Shown here: positions 14,001 through 25,432 of the stretch, in pieces
How the letters are laid out: each line of letters starts with the position of its first letter
Position numbering within the stretch: the first letter of the stretch is position 1
The notes under the pieces: model-generated
Databases searched by the model: none
What the model was told of the DNA's origin: nothing
The model's input: only the letters and a program-made list of their open reading frames with translations
From: Drosophila pseudoobscura
Taxonomy: Eukaryota > Arthropoda > Insecta > Diptera > Drosophilidae
Length of the DNA: 64,000 bases
NCBI RefSeq assembly: GCF_009870125.1
Contig: NC_046683.1
Span: forward strand, 46,825,869-46,889,868
Direction of reading: 5' to 3'
Position numbers and translations under genes: made by a program

Positions 14001-15883
14001 ACATTTTCAATTACCATTTTGGGCAACGGGTAACTCTGTCAAGGCCACATCCACAGCCAAACCCATACTCAGAGCCCGCCCTCCAGAACGAGAGTGAGAC
14101 AAAGTTTAACTACGAAATTGAGACATGTTGTTTGAGTACATTTTGTGGTCTTGCTCCAACAATCCAGCTGGGGGGATTTTCGTGTTTTGTGTATGCAATT
14201 TTAAATGCACATCGCAGCTTCAGCTCCGACATCAGCTTCTTTCGGTTGGGTCCAGTAAGTTCTCACACACTCTCCCTTGGAGGGCGATTCCCAAAACCCA
14301 TGTAACTGTAACGAGGTTCCTTTGTTTGCTAAAAACTTATCAAGGCTATGGCTATGGTCAGGACGAGGCTGGGTTCTCAGCCCTGGTTAAACAACAGGCA
14401 AATGGCTGCAATGATGTTCCCTGCAGTTCCCCCCAGGTCGCCCCCCGACGCACCGCCTGACAAAGTCAATTTTTACACAAACTGTCGATTTTGTGTGGGC
14501 TTTGCTCTGGCTAGGTTTCCCTCCATCCCGGCTCCGACTCCGGCTCTATGTGGGCTATTGTCGGGGCCAGTATTTGACTGGGGATGTGTGTGGGGGTGGC
14601 AGAGACTTTTAAGGCCTCTCTAGTCGGTTCCGCATGATTGGGCAATTCACAATCTCTTTCTTCCATAGACACCATGGCTGTTGTCTAGGCTAATGTCTCA
14701 ATTAACTGCCAAAAATGCTTTTGTGAGCTGTTCATGTTCCCGAGCTGGTCAGCTATGAAGCCCTGATTATAATTAGCCCAGATATTCAGTGACGTGGGAT
14801 TTAATCTAAGATCACCTGTGTTAAAATCCCGCAACTTTCGATAGTCAGACACTTTCCTTTTCCTCACTTTAAATATTAAATTCGGCTGCAGCATTCGCGA
14901 TTTTCCCGGGAATGTAGCAAAATCCAGGGACCAGCAAAAAGCTGTCATCGGAAACAAAACAATAAATATGCTATGCTCATGATTAATGATTTGCACGCAC
15001 AAAGAAACTAACTAAAATAATAAAACGATGCTGCGATCCTGCAATAAGGAGCAAAAAGAAACTGTTGGCACTTTTGTGAGTACAAAAAAAACAAGCAAGG
15101 AAGTAACAACGCCCAGGCTGGCATTCCCTCTGTTTGGCTTTGCGGCCAGCGTAGCGTGTATTAAGGGAATTAAAATGTTATTATATAAAACAAGGACAAG
15201 GGTCCGTTCCAGATGACGATGGAGAGAAGAACTGGAAGGAGGAAAATCCAGAGAGGTGGAGTGCTCGAGAGCGGTTGAGAAATGGGTAGGTGGGTAAAAC
15301 ACGATGGCAACGCTGTTGCCACTGATCCTGGATAACGATGTGATAATCACACCCATCACAGCCACTCAGCCCAAGCATATGGGACGACGGATGGCTGGAA
15401 GGAAGGAAGGAAGGAAAGAAGGAATGGACAGTCAGGACAGGAGACAAGACAGACCAGGACTGGCGAGTGACTTGTACATAATTCCACCAATTTTTGTAAA
15501 GAACTTAATTTTACGCTTTTGCATTTTCAAAATGAAAAGTTGGATGGAAACAAGGATGGCCCTGGCCCTCACCTGTTAGCCACCCTCATCCCCGACCCTT
15601 GAGTCCCAGGCCTTAATAAGTTTGCTTAGCTACCCACAAAAGGCATTGAAGCGGGCACTCAGTTGGCTTCCTTTCACATCTACATCTACCTATACTCCCA
15701 GGTACCCTCTAGCCAACAATTTTTTTAGTCTTTCATGCTGTCTCATATTGCGTTCCTTCATTTTCCATTGCTGGGGCTTCCATTGTTTGGATTCGTTTTT
15801 TTGAGTGTGAAATTTTTTGGGTCAACTCTTTTGTTTCAAATTGAAAATATGTACAATGTATGTATGTGTGGATATGTTAATAG
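11001..15883. other. noncoding stretch, no gene recognised
   Basis: AT-rich DNA with a (TCTGTTC)-like tract at about 12302-12339 and a (GGAA)n tract at about 15397-15420. Open frames are short and overlap each other. Poly(A) of the minus-strand receptor gene lies at its right edge. I see no tRNA-like or coding structure. Confidence 0.55.
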
Positions 15884-15889
15884 TTTATT
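15884..15889 (-). terminator. poly(A) signal of the Or69a-like gene
   Basis: AATAAA on the minus strand, 37 nt downstream of the receptor stop codon, in the expected orientation for 3'-end formation of both receptor isoforms. Confidence 0.6.
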
Positions 15890-15925
15890 AAAGTCATATA
15901 ATAGCATATAAAAGAATACTAAATT

Positions 15926-15976
15926 CTATTTCAGAGAACGCACGCAGGTAAACATCTGATATGAAAACTTCAGCGT
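15926..15976 (-). CDS. Or69a-like odorant receptor, shared last exon
   Basis: The last 16 codons plus TAG of the receptor. The exon follows an AG acceptor (15977-15978) and encodes a short hydrophobic-to-basic tail starting TLKFSYQMFT, which matches the end of the Or69a family. In insect odorant receptors this region is part of TM7 and the C-terminus, the most conserved part, which contacts the co-receptor Orco. It joins the preceding shared exon in phase 0. The two first exons further along both need this exon to make a complete protein. Confidence 0.88.
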   Translation of the reverse strand, partial: TLKFSYQMFTCVRSLK

Positions 15977-16046
15977 CTATTGAATTGAAAATGATTGGAA
16001 AGTGTGTTCGCTAGCAACATCAGATAATATATATGTAAGTACTTAC

Positions 16047-16202
16047 AGCCATATAGGTTTGAATGGACACAGGTGCCAGGTTGTATGTTTTCCAGACATA
16101 GGACTTAGTAGAACGCATCATTAGGATGAGCAACATCTTCCTGTAGACAAGGTCGCCCTCATACCAGTTGTTGTAGAAAGCAGCCGGCATCACTTTGTCA
16201 CT
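16047..16202 (-). CDS. Or69a-like odorant receptor, shared penultimate exon
   Basis: A 156-bp, 52-codon exon bounded by acceptor TTTTTAG (ending at 16203) and donor GTAAGT (from 16046), in phase 0 at both ends. It encodes the family block containing AAFYNNWYEGDLVYRKMLL and APVSIQTYMA, which resembles Or69a strongly. Neither first exon reads through to a C-terminus of its own, so this exon must be common to both isoforms. It is better conserved relative to Or69a than the first exons are, as expected for the Orco-contacting end. Confidence 0.9.
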
Positions 16203-16323
16203 CTAAAAACGCAGAGGGATGCAAATATCAATCATCCATGCATATTGAAAACAACATAAATATTTGAAAACGAAAAATTCCGGACGATGTATATCGTTCT
16301 GTTCTTATGAAAACCCCACTTAC

Positions 16324-17298
16324 CGCCATTGTGACCTGAGTGCCATTGTGGCATATGCAAAAGGTGTAGATCATGAATAAAAACATTCCCACCATGTATT
16401 TGAGAGCTAGACCCAAGTCGAACATGATCATGGAAAAGCCCATACTGCACACGGCAATCGACGACACACAGTAGCTGATCAGGAAAGTGCAGTTAAAGAT
16501 GCCATTGGCACGGTCCGCAACTTTGAATAGCCGAGTGTGGTAGGAGATCAGCGCTCGAAGCTGTTCCTTCGCTCTGGGATCACGGGCGTCAAGGGCTTCC
16601 AGCCGCCTGGCCAGGCCATCAAAGTGTAGCTCCAGCTGGGCGGTGCAGACGAAAACCAAACACTCAGTGGCCATCATCATGCCCAGGTTCATTACAGACG
16701 CAAAAGCCTGACTAGCATAGGCGATCCAAAAGCCCAGAGTTGAGCCATGGACCTGCCAGGGATACCACGCCTTGCTCTGTACCTGGTAACTCACTTGCTG
16801 CGACTCCGTCAGTAGTTCGCTTAGGAGCTTCACAAGGGGCAGCAAGTTGTAGTAGGTTGCAGAACAGACAAAGTTGATGCTTAACCTCTTCATTTTAAGA
16901 GCTGAATCGTCGTAGAAGTAGCGAGTACAGTACGGGCTCTGCCTAGCGGGTGCAAACAGTTGCTCCAGTCCTTCCAGGAGTTCTTCAATCTGGGGTCTAT
17001 AGATCAGCAGCGTGTACATATTGCAGATACCCAGAACGGTGAACCAAAGCATGCCACCCACTTCAGAAAGCTCTGCAACGTAAATAATCGGCTCCTTTGT
17101 CTTCCGTTCGATGTGGTAGCCGTAGGTGATGAATGAAAAAAAGTAACAGCTCATATTCAGGGCACCCAGTACAAAGATAACCTTTTTCATAAGCGTCTGC
17201 TTCGCACCCGGTGATTGTCTGCCACTCCATCCGTATCTTCGTATCAGAGCCACTTGGCAGCCAAGGTCCGAGTACTGCATAAAATCTGCCAACTGCAT
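16324..17298 (-). CDS. Or69a: odorant receptor, alternative first exon (Or69a isoform B type, proximal)
   Basis: A 325-codon exon from ATG at 17298 to donor GTAAGT at 16323. Joined in phase 0 to the two shared exons it gives a 393-aa seven-transmembrane odorant receptor. I chose the internal ATG starting MQLADFMQYSD because the paralogous first exons all begin MQLED/MLEDF; the frame is open 30 codons further upstream but without resemblance. Visible family features are the WSGR motif near residue 27, QIEELLEGLEQLF, WYPWQV before the central TM region, QLELHFDGLARRLEALDA and a long TM5-TM6 block. Such receptors pair with Orco to form a ligand-gated cation channel in dendrites of olfactory neurons. 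It is the copy nearest the shared exons (121-bp intron). In D. melanogaster Or69a the B isoform is reported to detect a fly pheromone; equating the copies here is inference. Confidence 0.88.
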
Positions 17299-17581
17299 GC
17301 TTATAAAGACCATAACTGACTGGACTGAATTGTGACTGGATGGAAATATTAAGACTTTTATAGAACCCTGCACTGGGAAACCAGTCACATTGGTCAGCCT
17401 GCCATGACCTTCGATGACGTCCTGAGAACATGCAACTGCCTAACTGGATAATGAGAGCCATTAGCTATTCCTATAATTTGGTATTCAGAAAAGGAAGCTT
17501 TGATTCTATTCTAATATCATATGGCAAGGGCGAAATCCCACTTAAAAAAATTATCAACGCTTCCCACTATATCTAACTTAC

Positions 17582-18474
17582 CGCCTCTGTGATCTAGATG
17601 CCATTGTAGCTTATGGAAAATGTGTATACAAGGAATAGGACCAGCCCAAACATGTACTTCAGAGCTGAACCCAGTTGGCGCACTGTCATGGTGAAGCACA
17701 TGAACATGAACATGAAGCACATAGACAGGCTCGAGGTGGAGAAGCTCACGAAGACGCTGAAGTTGAACAGGCGATTGACATTGTCCGCTACGCGGAGTAT
17801 GCGACTGTGGTAATAGATCAGCGACCGGAGCTTTTCCTTTTCCCTCGGATGCTTAGCATCCAGTTCTTCCAATTGTCTAACTAGACCATCAAGGTGAAGC
17901 TCCAGCTCCATGCTGGTCATCATGGCGCCCAAGTTGACCATAGAAGCAAACTACCAAGTGGTAATCTCTGTATCCGGTAGCTCACTGCCTGCGCCTCAGT
18001 TGGTTCGTAAAACAGGATCAGAACTGACTGTAAATTGTAGACGGTACAGCAAACTATAAATATGATTTACGATTTTCTCATCACACGCCACTACTCCTCA
18101 TAGTGCCCAAGGCGATAGATTTTCTTTCGGACGATGCCAAAAAGATCCTCCAGTTGCTCCAGCAGTTCCTCAATTTGGAGTCTGTAATAGATTAACATCC
18201 CTATCATGCATAGGCCCTCCATGATGAAGCCCAGACTACTGCCCACTGAGAATAGATCTGCCTCATACATGATTGAGTCCTTCGACTCCCTCTCTGTGCG
18301 ATAAGCATATATGACATCATATGGAACGCCATATTGATGGTGCCCAGCAAAAAAGATAATTCTTTTGATCAATGATTTTTTTGGTCTCAACGATCCCCGT
18401 CCACTCCACTCGAATCTCCGGAATTGAATCCATTGGCAGGTAGAGTCAGGATACTGCATAAAGTCCTCCAACAT
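17582..18474 (-). pseudogene. decayed third copy of the Or69a-type first exon
   Basis: Homologous to the flanking first exons from MLEDFMQYPDS (ATG at 18474) through QIEELLEQLEDLF and YRLGHYEE. A TAG follows, then a TAA nine codons later, then recognisable VSYRIQ sequence. It resumes after a deletion of the WYPWQV block at FASMVNLGAMM, lacks a further short piece, and continues with MELELHLDGLVRQLEELDAKHP to a third nonsense codon seven codons before its end. The GTAAG donor at 17577-17581 is still intact, in the same position as in the live copies. At least three stops and two deletions make a receptor impossible, so I call it a pseudo-exon within the gene. Confidence 0.85.
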
Positions 18475-18699
18475 CATAACTGGCTTGACACTTAAACTGA
18501 CTTTTTTGAAGAATATTCTTAAGAAACTAAAGCAAAATGGAAGGCCCCAGCGAGGAGCTCCTGAGAACACGCAACTGGATAATTGGCGCTATTAGGTATT
18601 CCTTTGATTCGGCATTCACAAGTCAATTTGTTGTAATTCTGAGTACCTTGTAAAAAACCCAACCTTATCTGTGCCCTATCTTTTTGGGGGAATGAGAGG

Positions 18700-19250
18700 G
18701 CTTACTCGGCTGCCATAATATGAGCCTGTATTGCGTTCCATCATACAACAATGTCGCGGATGAGCAAGACTCCATCATTACGGGGCGAAAATGCTTCAAT
18801 CTAGCTTTTAAACATATTTTCAGGAACGGATATCAAAAAGATCGTCCACAGAATTAAAATTACCAGCAAGGATATAATCTAAATAGTCTACATACAATAA
18901 AACTCTATTACTGTTAGGGTGGAGTCCATAAATCTGATAAGGATAGTTAAGTTAAAGGTGCGATTTAATTCGCTGCGAGTCTATGAATTGCTCGCACAGA
19001 AGGGCCACATATGAAGGGCAGTTCTGGTATAGGATAGGTATATACATATGTAGTAGGAAACAACGAACTTCATAAGGAATCTAATGAATCTAATGCCTCT
19101 AAGAACAAATAGCTCAATTAGTTCTTCCTCTGATTGAAAAGGAAAAACTTGTATTTTGGATCTTATTACAGTGCCACACAGAATATTCATGAACATGGAA
19201 CAGAAACCGACACAGGCCATCCCATAAGCAATATATAAAGTGGGTGTCAT
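18700..19250 (-). pseudogene. older relic of a fourth Or69a-type first exon
   Basis: The minus-strand frame at 18981-19250 contains LYIAYGMACVGF, FMNI and GIRFIRFLMKF, aligning with the AEMGSVLALIF, FLNI and VGLMKF region of the distal intact exon. A frameshift follows, after which another frame reads YVALLCEQFIDSQRI, matching the VLLLCEHLMDSQDI block. Sequence at about 18710-18800 may be the remaining 3' part, but that is weak. No start or donor can be assigned. This relic is older and more damaged than the one beside it. Confidence 0.6.
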
Positions 19251-19549
19251 TAGAAGGGATGAGCGTGGGAACTAGTTACGCACATCCCTTCTTTTCTTAG
19301 CGTTGGTCTTGGTTTGTAATGAGATTATAGTTTCTTATATATAGTGAATAAGATTTGAAAATAAAACAGTTTGAATCTACAACTCAACTCAGTATTGCCA
19401 TCAACCCAGAATTAATATTTTTGGGATAATAGAATAAGAATAATAGAATAACGGATTTTTAAAAGTTGGCGAAAAAGTGCCGTCATACAGAAAGAAAACC
19501 GAACAGTCAAAAAAATTCCGTTTCCTTCAGAATGTTATTCAGTACTTAC

Positions 19550-20527
19550 CGCCAAAGTGAGCACACTGCCCCTGTAGCATATTAAAAAGTGATAGAAGAC
19601 AAAGGCGATTAGACCACTTATGTACAGTAGGGCCTTGTGCAATTCGAGCAACATCGTGGCAATGCTTGTCAGGCAAATGGCGATGGTCGAAACGATTAGG
19701 CTGACCACGAAGGTAAAGTTAAAGAGGCGATTTACTCGATCGCCAAGCCGGAGTATGCGACGGTGGTATAGGATCAGGGATCTGAGCTGTTGATTCGCCG
19801 TGGGCTCTTTTGCATCAATGGCAGTTAGGTGGTTGGCCATGGCATCAAAATGCAGCTGAAGTTGGGTGGTGAAGAGACAGATCAACTGCTGACTAGACAT
19901 ACTGAAACCCACTCCGAGGATCGAGCCAATGGCCTGGCATAGATAGGCTGCCGAGTAGCCGAGAGGTGAGCCGTACACCTGCCAGGGATACCACGTGTAG
20001 CTCTGGGCCCGGTAGCTTATGTCCTGCGAGTCCATGAGGTGTTCGCATAGAAGAAGCACAAGTGGCGCGATGTTGTAGTATATGATGAAGACCACGTAGA
20101 AGTTGACCGTGAACTTCATTAAACCTACTGCCTGATCGTTGTAGTGTCGGATGCGGTAAAGCCTCTGCCTGGGCTCGGGGTACATCTCCTGCAGTTCGGC
20201 AAGCACCGCTTCGATCTGGGCTCTCTTGGACGTCAAGGCCCAAATGTTTAGGAACCCTGCGAATATGAGCGCCAGCACACTGCCCATCTCCGCGATCTTT
20301 GCCACGTACATACTTATTTCCTTTTGTTGACTATTAAACCGGACCCAGTAGATGATCATACCCAGATTCTGATAGCCCAAGCACAGGGATCCCACCATAA
20401 ACACGATCTGCCTGGTCACAGTCTGCTTGGGTGCCACGGTTCTCCGGGCGGTCCACTCGAAACGGGGTGCCATGCCGAAATAACGGAAGGCAATGTCCGG
20501 ATACCTCATCAAGTCCTCCAACTGCAT
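19550..20527 (-). CDS. Or69a: odorant receptor, alternative first exon (Or69a isoform A type, distal)
   Basis: A 326-codon exon from ATG at 20527 to donor GTAAGT at 19549, reaching 394 aa when joined in phase 0 to the shared exons; the intron would be about 3.35 kb. It starts MQLEDLMRYPDIAF and carries the same landmarks as the proximal copy: FEWTARR, QIEAVLAELQEMY, IYYNIAPLVLLLCEHLMDS, WYPWQV, QLQLHFDAMANHL and a TM5-TM6 block ending SVLTLA before the donor. The divergence between the two first exons, with a shared C-terminus, fits receptors with different ligand ranges but a common Orco interface. Features such as IYW near residue 60 and GVGFS resemble D. melanogaster isoform A, which is reported to respond to food odorants. 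Each first exon presumably has its own promoter; no clear TATA box was found. Confidence 0.87.
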
Positions 20528-23500
20528 CCTGTTCGATAGTTATACTGACTTGCTGCAGGTCGGAAATGGCCTTTATAAACCTATGCTTCAGGGCCTAATT
20601 GAGCAATTTTCAATCGAGTCCTGGGAACAGGCACTTGCTCTGCTTTCGCTTGAAAACTTGTCCTGTTAAATAATAGTTCAATTTAAAATAAAAATTAATA
20701 CGCGTTAGGATTTAATGGATAAAATTGATTTATATTTTCTGAAGCTATGGTTGTGGTCTGTCCAAGTTTTCTACTTCCATCGGAGTGATCATTCGCAGTC
20801 TTAAACTTGTCGCCAAAGCATTGGATTTTTTTATTTCGTCTATATTTGTGTCAAGCTCGTTATGCTGATGCCTTCGAACTGGCCATCAGGCTTTTATGTG
20901 CCGTCTATCGCTGCTGATAGCAGCAGCCAGTGCCAGTCTCTCGTTCTACACTTCATTTCCGGCGGAAGCACGAACCGGGAGACATTTGTATATATGTATG
21001 CCTGTAAGTATTCTATGTATTGTACTTGTCGCCAGTTTACTTCCTTGTTTATGAGCATGCCCTCGTACTTTTATGTAATGCGAGCTTTTATTGTTGCTGT
21101 TATTTTGTGGTCTACTTGGTTGCGCCTCATATGCTCCCTTTCTTTGTATGCACTTGCCCCACCAATCGCTAGCTGGGTCTCTCGGGAGTTTTGTTTGCTC
21201 TCGCTATTGATTTATGGTTTGGGGACTCTGCTCCTTGTGCGGGATTTTCTGTTTACGGTTTTCTGTCTCTGTCTCCGCCTCCGTCTCGGTCTCGGTCGTC
21301 GTCTCGTCAACGTTTTGTTGCGGTAATTAAACTCTGATTGCTTTTCAATTGTTTTTATTGATTGGCCGGGCATTCGTTTCTTCTTTTAATCGAGCTTCTG
21401 TTGATTCGCAATTAGCCACGGAATTTCATTGAAAATGTCTGACAGAATGGCAGAATAGCGATGGCAAATTGATCGAGCTTCGGTTAGATTGACTTAAATT
21501 AAGTTGATATTCCATTTCAAAAGCTTAATTTATGGACAATATTCAGAGGGTATGGATAAGACAAACAACTCTCAAAAACTTGGCAGCCGGGGCGACTCGA
21601 CTCGGCCAATTTTCAACGACTCAAATCGTGAGGCAGCTGCGCGTAATGGACAATTTGAATTATCCTTCGGTGGTGGTGCTGCAGCTATTGGTGGTACTCT
21701 GATGGTGATGGAGGAGTGTGAGTAATAGTTTTGGCATCCAGCACGATTTTCCAAGAATTTATGGAGCTCCGACAGCCAAGGGCCACTACATCCAGTCGAG
21801 TCGAGTCGAGTCGAGTCTAGTCCCGAACTTGGCAAAAGCGAATCCATTCCACATTCATCTCCTTTGTCCAGCGCTGACAAGTGCAAAAATAAAGTAAAGT
21901 TGCGCGCCCATTCTCGATTCAGCTCCCAGCTGTTGGACGTTGGATCGATCCACTGGCCGGGCCTTTTTAACTAATTAAGCCCCGGTAAGAGGGAACAACA
22001 CATGCTGCTAATTTGTGAAATTAACGTGTTTGTTTTGGCCACAGTCGAAATAAATTGCCCTAAAAAAAAACTGGGTCCAAAGGTGAAGGGCCATGGGCCA
22101 TGGACCATGGCCATAAATTCGCATTCGAAGGCGAATTTCCAGCTGCAACTTTTGTTTGCTTGTTTACGCCCGACAAAAGGTTTGGCAAAAATTACAGCCC
22201 GTTGGGAAATTTATGTGCAACTCAATGGAAATTAAACGTTTTGGCCAACTTAAGCACAGCTGCTCGGACTTCCGGTTACCCAGTTACCCGGTTCTCGTCC
22301 CAGCCGCCATCCCATTTTGATAAGGATCTATGAAAATAGTGTGAAAAATTATTGCTCCACTCCTATTTCCCCTCGCCATTCTAAACTGCTAAATTAAGAT
22401 AGATGAGTGCATTAAGCTGGGAGAATTTATTTGTTTTGATAAGCGAGGAATCTGTCTGCTCCGATTCAGTTCTACCAGTGACATAAGGGTTTGCTGCATA
22501 AATCTTACACGTTCAGCGTTCGTATTTCATATATAATTTATTATACTTATACATACATATGCATATTAGAGATAAGGCATATGTATGTATGTCATCCCAC
22601 ATCAAAAGATACTCGATACATTTCCGTAATATTCGAAATTTCTACAGCAATCTCAATATGACATCATGAAATATAAAATATTATTCAGTTATGTCTTGTA
22701 CTGGAATCACGTAACAATTGGAGACTTTCACGCAAATATCTTGCACCTAAGAAACGGCCGAATAGCAATCCCCAATACAAAAATTGGTTCGCTATACTTG
22801 CACTTATTATGATTTCCTACTTGGGCCATATAACTTTTTTAATAAGCCTGAAAAGATCAACAGCCAAAACTGGACTCAAGTCCAGATGACTTTGGCTAAT
22901 AAATAAAGTTTTCGATGCTCAGGTAAATACTCGGCATGACCTGACCCACAAAAAGTTTGTGGCCAAAACAGAAGCAACATGAAAACGTAGTACATATAGA
23001 AAACTTGGGGAAAAATAGTTTTGGTCAAAAATGGTTGGCTTATGTTTCTTGCATTTTTGCCTGCAATTAGTTAACCCATAAACGAAGAGAGTTGCATATG
23101 AAATATATGGCCACAAAATGCCGGAAAATTGCTCGGAGCCCCAAAAACAACGATTTATGAGTATCTCAAAATGGAATGGAAAAGGAATGGGCGAATGAGA
23201 TACCCTTCGTAGGGACTATCCTAAGGACATGGAAGGAAGAAATACTCAGATACTTCATGGGCAGTAAATGCCTTCAATGGTGCATCGAAAACCCTCGAAA
23301 ATAGTATAAATAAAATATATAGATATTAAAGATAAATTCTGAATTTTTCTCAGTTTTTCCTACTAATTATTCATTAAATTAATTTATATAATTATAAAAT
23401 AATTTCTCTTTGCTGGAAAAAGTGTCCAACACAAGACTGACTTCATTGCCCATTTCTGTTTCGGAAACACATTTTCTGGATTCGCGTTGTACGAATGAGT

Positions 23501-24408
23501 GTGGGTGGGCGTGTGGCCAGCTTGTTGTCTAAAATGCTTTGCCTTAATTTATCTTGTTGTCAGGCTGGGTGGCAGCAACAAATGCAGCCGCAATAGTTGA
23601 ATTACTCACACAGATACACTCTCACTCACTCACTCACTAAAACTTGGACAGGTGAACTCTTGGTGAAAGTGAAACTGGGTCGCAGGAAAGTTTTTCCACC
23701 CACTTTATTTTTTTATTTTTTTTTTTTTTGAACAAGATAAAATGGACACACCTTATGTGTTCTTCGTTTTTTTTGAGCTGTGTGTGTGTGTGGGTGGGGT
23801 GGGTGGTGCTGCGAAAAGTGTGAAATAAAGTGAAGAAAATTGCTGCCTACTTTCGGTTTTCCTTCGCTTGGGGCTCATGGGGGGGCCAAGCAATTTGTTA
23901 GCAGTTTCAGACCTGAAAGCGTCTCAGTGCAAATGTAATTTACTGCTGGGCAGAAGAATGTTTTGGCCGGAATTTATTTGTGGCCATTTTGGTAAAAGTG
24001 AAACCAAAGGGAAATTCTCAAAATGCTTCCCACCAAACAATACAAAAATATCTGAACAAAGTGAAGTTTTTCTTATCATTTGTCTGGCTGCAATTGCCAA
24101 CACATATTTCATTTATATTCTCTACCCTGTATTTGTCTGAGATGTTCCATATCGTTTTTTTTTCACGCCGCGAGTGCCAAGAATTTTTACTTGGCTTCGT
24201 CACAATGCTGTTCGAAGTCTTTGGCTCTGCCTGTTGACTTAACATTTCGCTCCCTCTGACCAGCAGTCCTCTTTCTGCACAGCTCCTGGGCTTTTCCCTA
24301 CTAATAGTTTTATAAGCTTAGCCAGAAGCCAGAAAGGGAGCTTACAAAATCAATGAGAAACATTGAACACATTAAATATATAGTACTTTAAATATTAAGT
24401 ATATTGGG
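20528..24408. other. noncoding stretch between receptor and Mdh genes
   Basis: I recognise no gene. A (GTCGA)5 tract lies at about 21795-21815, TACATATG-type repeats at about 22550-22600, a (CACT)n run at about 23622-23640, poly-T at 23707-23730 and a GT-rich run at 23777-23800. The longest plus frame (20862-21326) is pyrimidine-driven. The left part should contain the promoter of the distal receptor exon. Confidence 0.55.
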
Positions 24409-24414
24409 TTTATT
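24409..24414 (-). terminator. poly(A) signal overlapping the Mdh stop codon
   Basis: AATAAA on the minus strand formed by the last Lys codon, the TAA stop and the next base. No other AATAAA is visible in the following 100 nt on that strand, so the 3' UTR is probably very short. Confidence 0.45.
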
Positions 24415-25432
24415 TTTTCTCAAACGTTTTGGCAAAGTTGATGCCGGCCTCGATATTTTTCTTCAGGATGGGCAGCAGTTTATCCAGGGACTTCTGTTCG
24501 AATTCGTTTAGATCGGGGAGTTCTAGATAGCGTTTGATGCCCTCCTTTCCCAGTTCCAGGGGGCCGGCGAAGAAGGGGACATTTTCCATACATGATGCCA
24601 CAAAAGAGCATTCAATAATTCCCTCCTGTCCGTTGTGAGCCCGAATCAGGGATTTCACGAAAGAGGAAGTGGCATAGGCCATGGAAAGAGTGGCGGAACC
24701 AGCACCACCCTTGGCCATAACCACTTCAGTACCGGCTTCCTTGATGCGATGCGTCAGTCTTTCGATGTCTTCGGTGTCGCCCCTGAACTCAGGCTGGCAC
24801 TGGGAGAAGAGCGGTAGGATGGTGGGTCCCGTGTGGCCTCCGATCACCGGGATATTCACCTTCTCCGGATCGATGTTCATGTGGTCACCAATGAACTTCC
24901 TGGAACGCACCACATCCAATGTGGTTACCCCGAAAAGGCGGCGCGGATTGAAGACCCCGGCTTCCTTGAGAACCTCAGCGGCAGTCGGGACAATAATGTT
25001 AATGGGGTTCGTGGTGATAGCAATCAGGGCCTCGGGACAGGCGCAGGCCATAGCTCTGGTCACAGTGATGGCTATGCCACCGTTAGCTTGCATCAGACTG
25101 TCACGCGTCATGCCCGGCACGCGTGGCATTCCGGCGGTTACCACCACTAAATTGGCCCCCTGCAATGCCGGCACGAGCTGCTCGTTGCCCACGTAGCCGC
25201 TTACTGTTCCCTGCTCGGAGATATGTCCAGTATCGGCGGCGACACCCTTCGTGCCACGCAGATCGTGCAGAGCAAGCTCGTCGATCCCCTCAATCTGGCG
25301 CAGGAGTAGTGACAGTGGCTGCCCTATTCCGCCGCCAGCACCCACAACGGCGACCTTGAAGGCGGTGCGTGCCATCAGCCACCAGGAAGAGCTCGAAGGG
25401 ACTATCTTTGCCTTGAATTTCTTAAGAAACAT
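24410..25432 (-). CDS. malate dehydrogenase paralog, intronless (CG10749-like)
   Basis: A 340-aa NAD-dependent malate dehydrogenase of the mitochondrial type, interconverting malate and oxaloacetate. It has the Rossmann GAGGGIGQPLS motif (about residues 31-41), substrate arginines R104 and R110 in PRVPGMTR, N142 in TTNPIN, D173/R176 in LDVVR and catalytic H200 in GGHTG, followed by the SMAYA helix near 250. The residue three after the catalytic His is Pro, where typical enzymes have Lys (GGHAGKT). The first 20 residues are basic and Ser-rich without acids, consistent with a mitochondrial presequence; a second ATG at residue 20 would remove it. In D. melanogaster this type is a testis-biased duplicate of Mdh2. 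The lack of introns suggests retroposition or intron loss. It is head to head with the next gene. Confidence 0.9.
   Translation of the reverse strand: MFLKKFKAKIVPSSSSWWLMARTAFKVAVVGAGGGIGQPLSLLLRQIEGIDELALHDLRGTKGVAADTGHISEQGTVSGYVGNEQLVPALQGANLVVVTAGMPRVPGMTRDSLMQANGGIAITVTRAMACACPEALIAITTNPINIIVPTAAEVLKEAGVFNPRRLFGVTTLDVVRSRKFIGDHMNIDPEKVNIPVIGGHTGPTILPLFSQCQPEFRGDTEDIERLTHRIKEAGTEVVMAKGGAGSATLSMAYATSSFVKSLIRAHNGQEGIIECSFVASCMENVPFFAGPLELGKEGIKRYLELPDLNEFEQKSLDKLLPILKKNIEAGINFAKTFEKK

Noticed and set aside
20862..21326. 154-codon plus-strand frame with hydrophobic stretches just upstream of the receptor locus
   Set aside because: The hydrophobic residues come from pyrimidine-rich DNA (Leu/Phe/Ser codons) and the end from a TCTC/GGTCTC repeat. 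There is no family resemblance and no splice or start context.
24681..25196. 171-codon plus-strand frame inside the Mdh gene
   Set aside because: Antisense shadow of the minus-strand malate dehydrogenase, whose conserved motifs account for the sequence.
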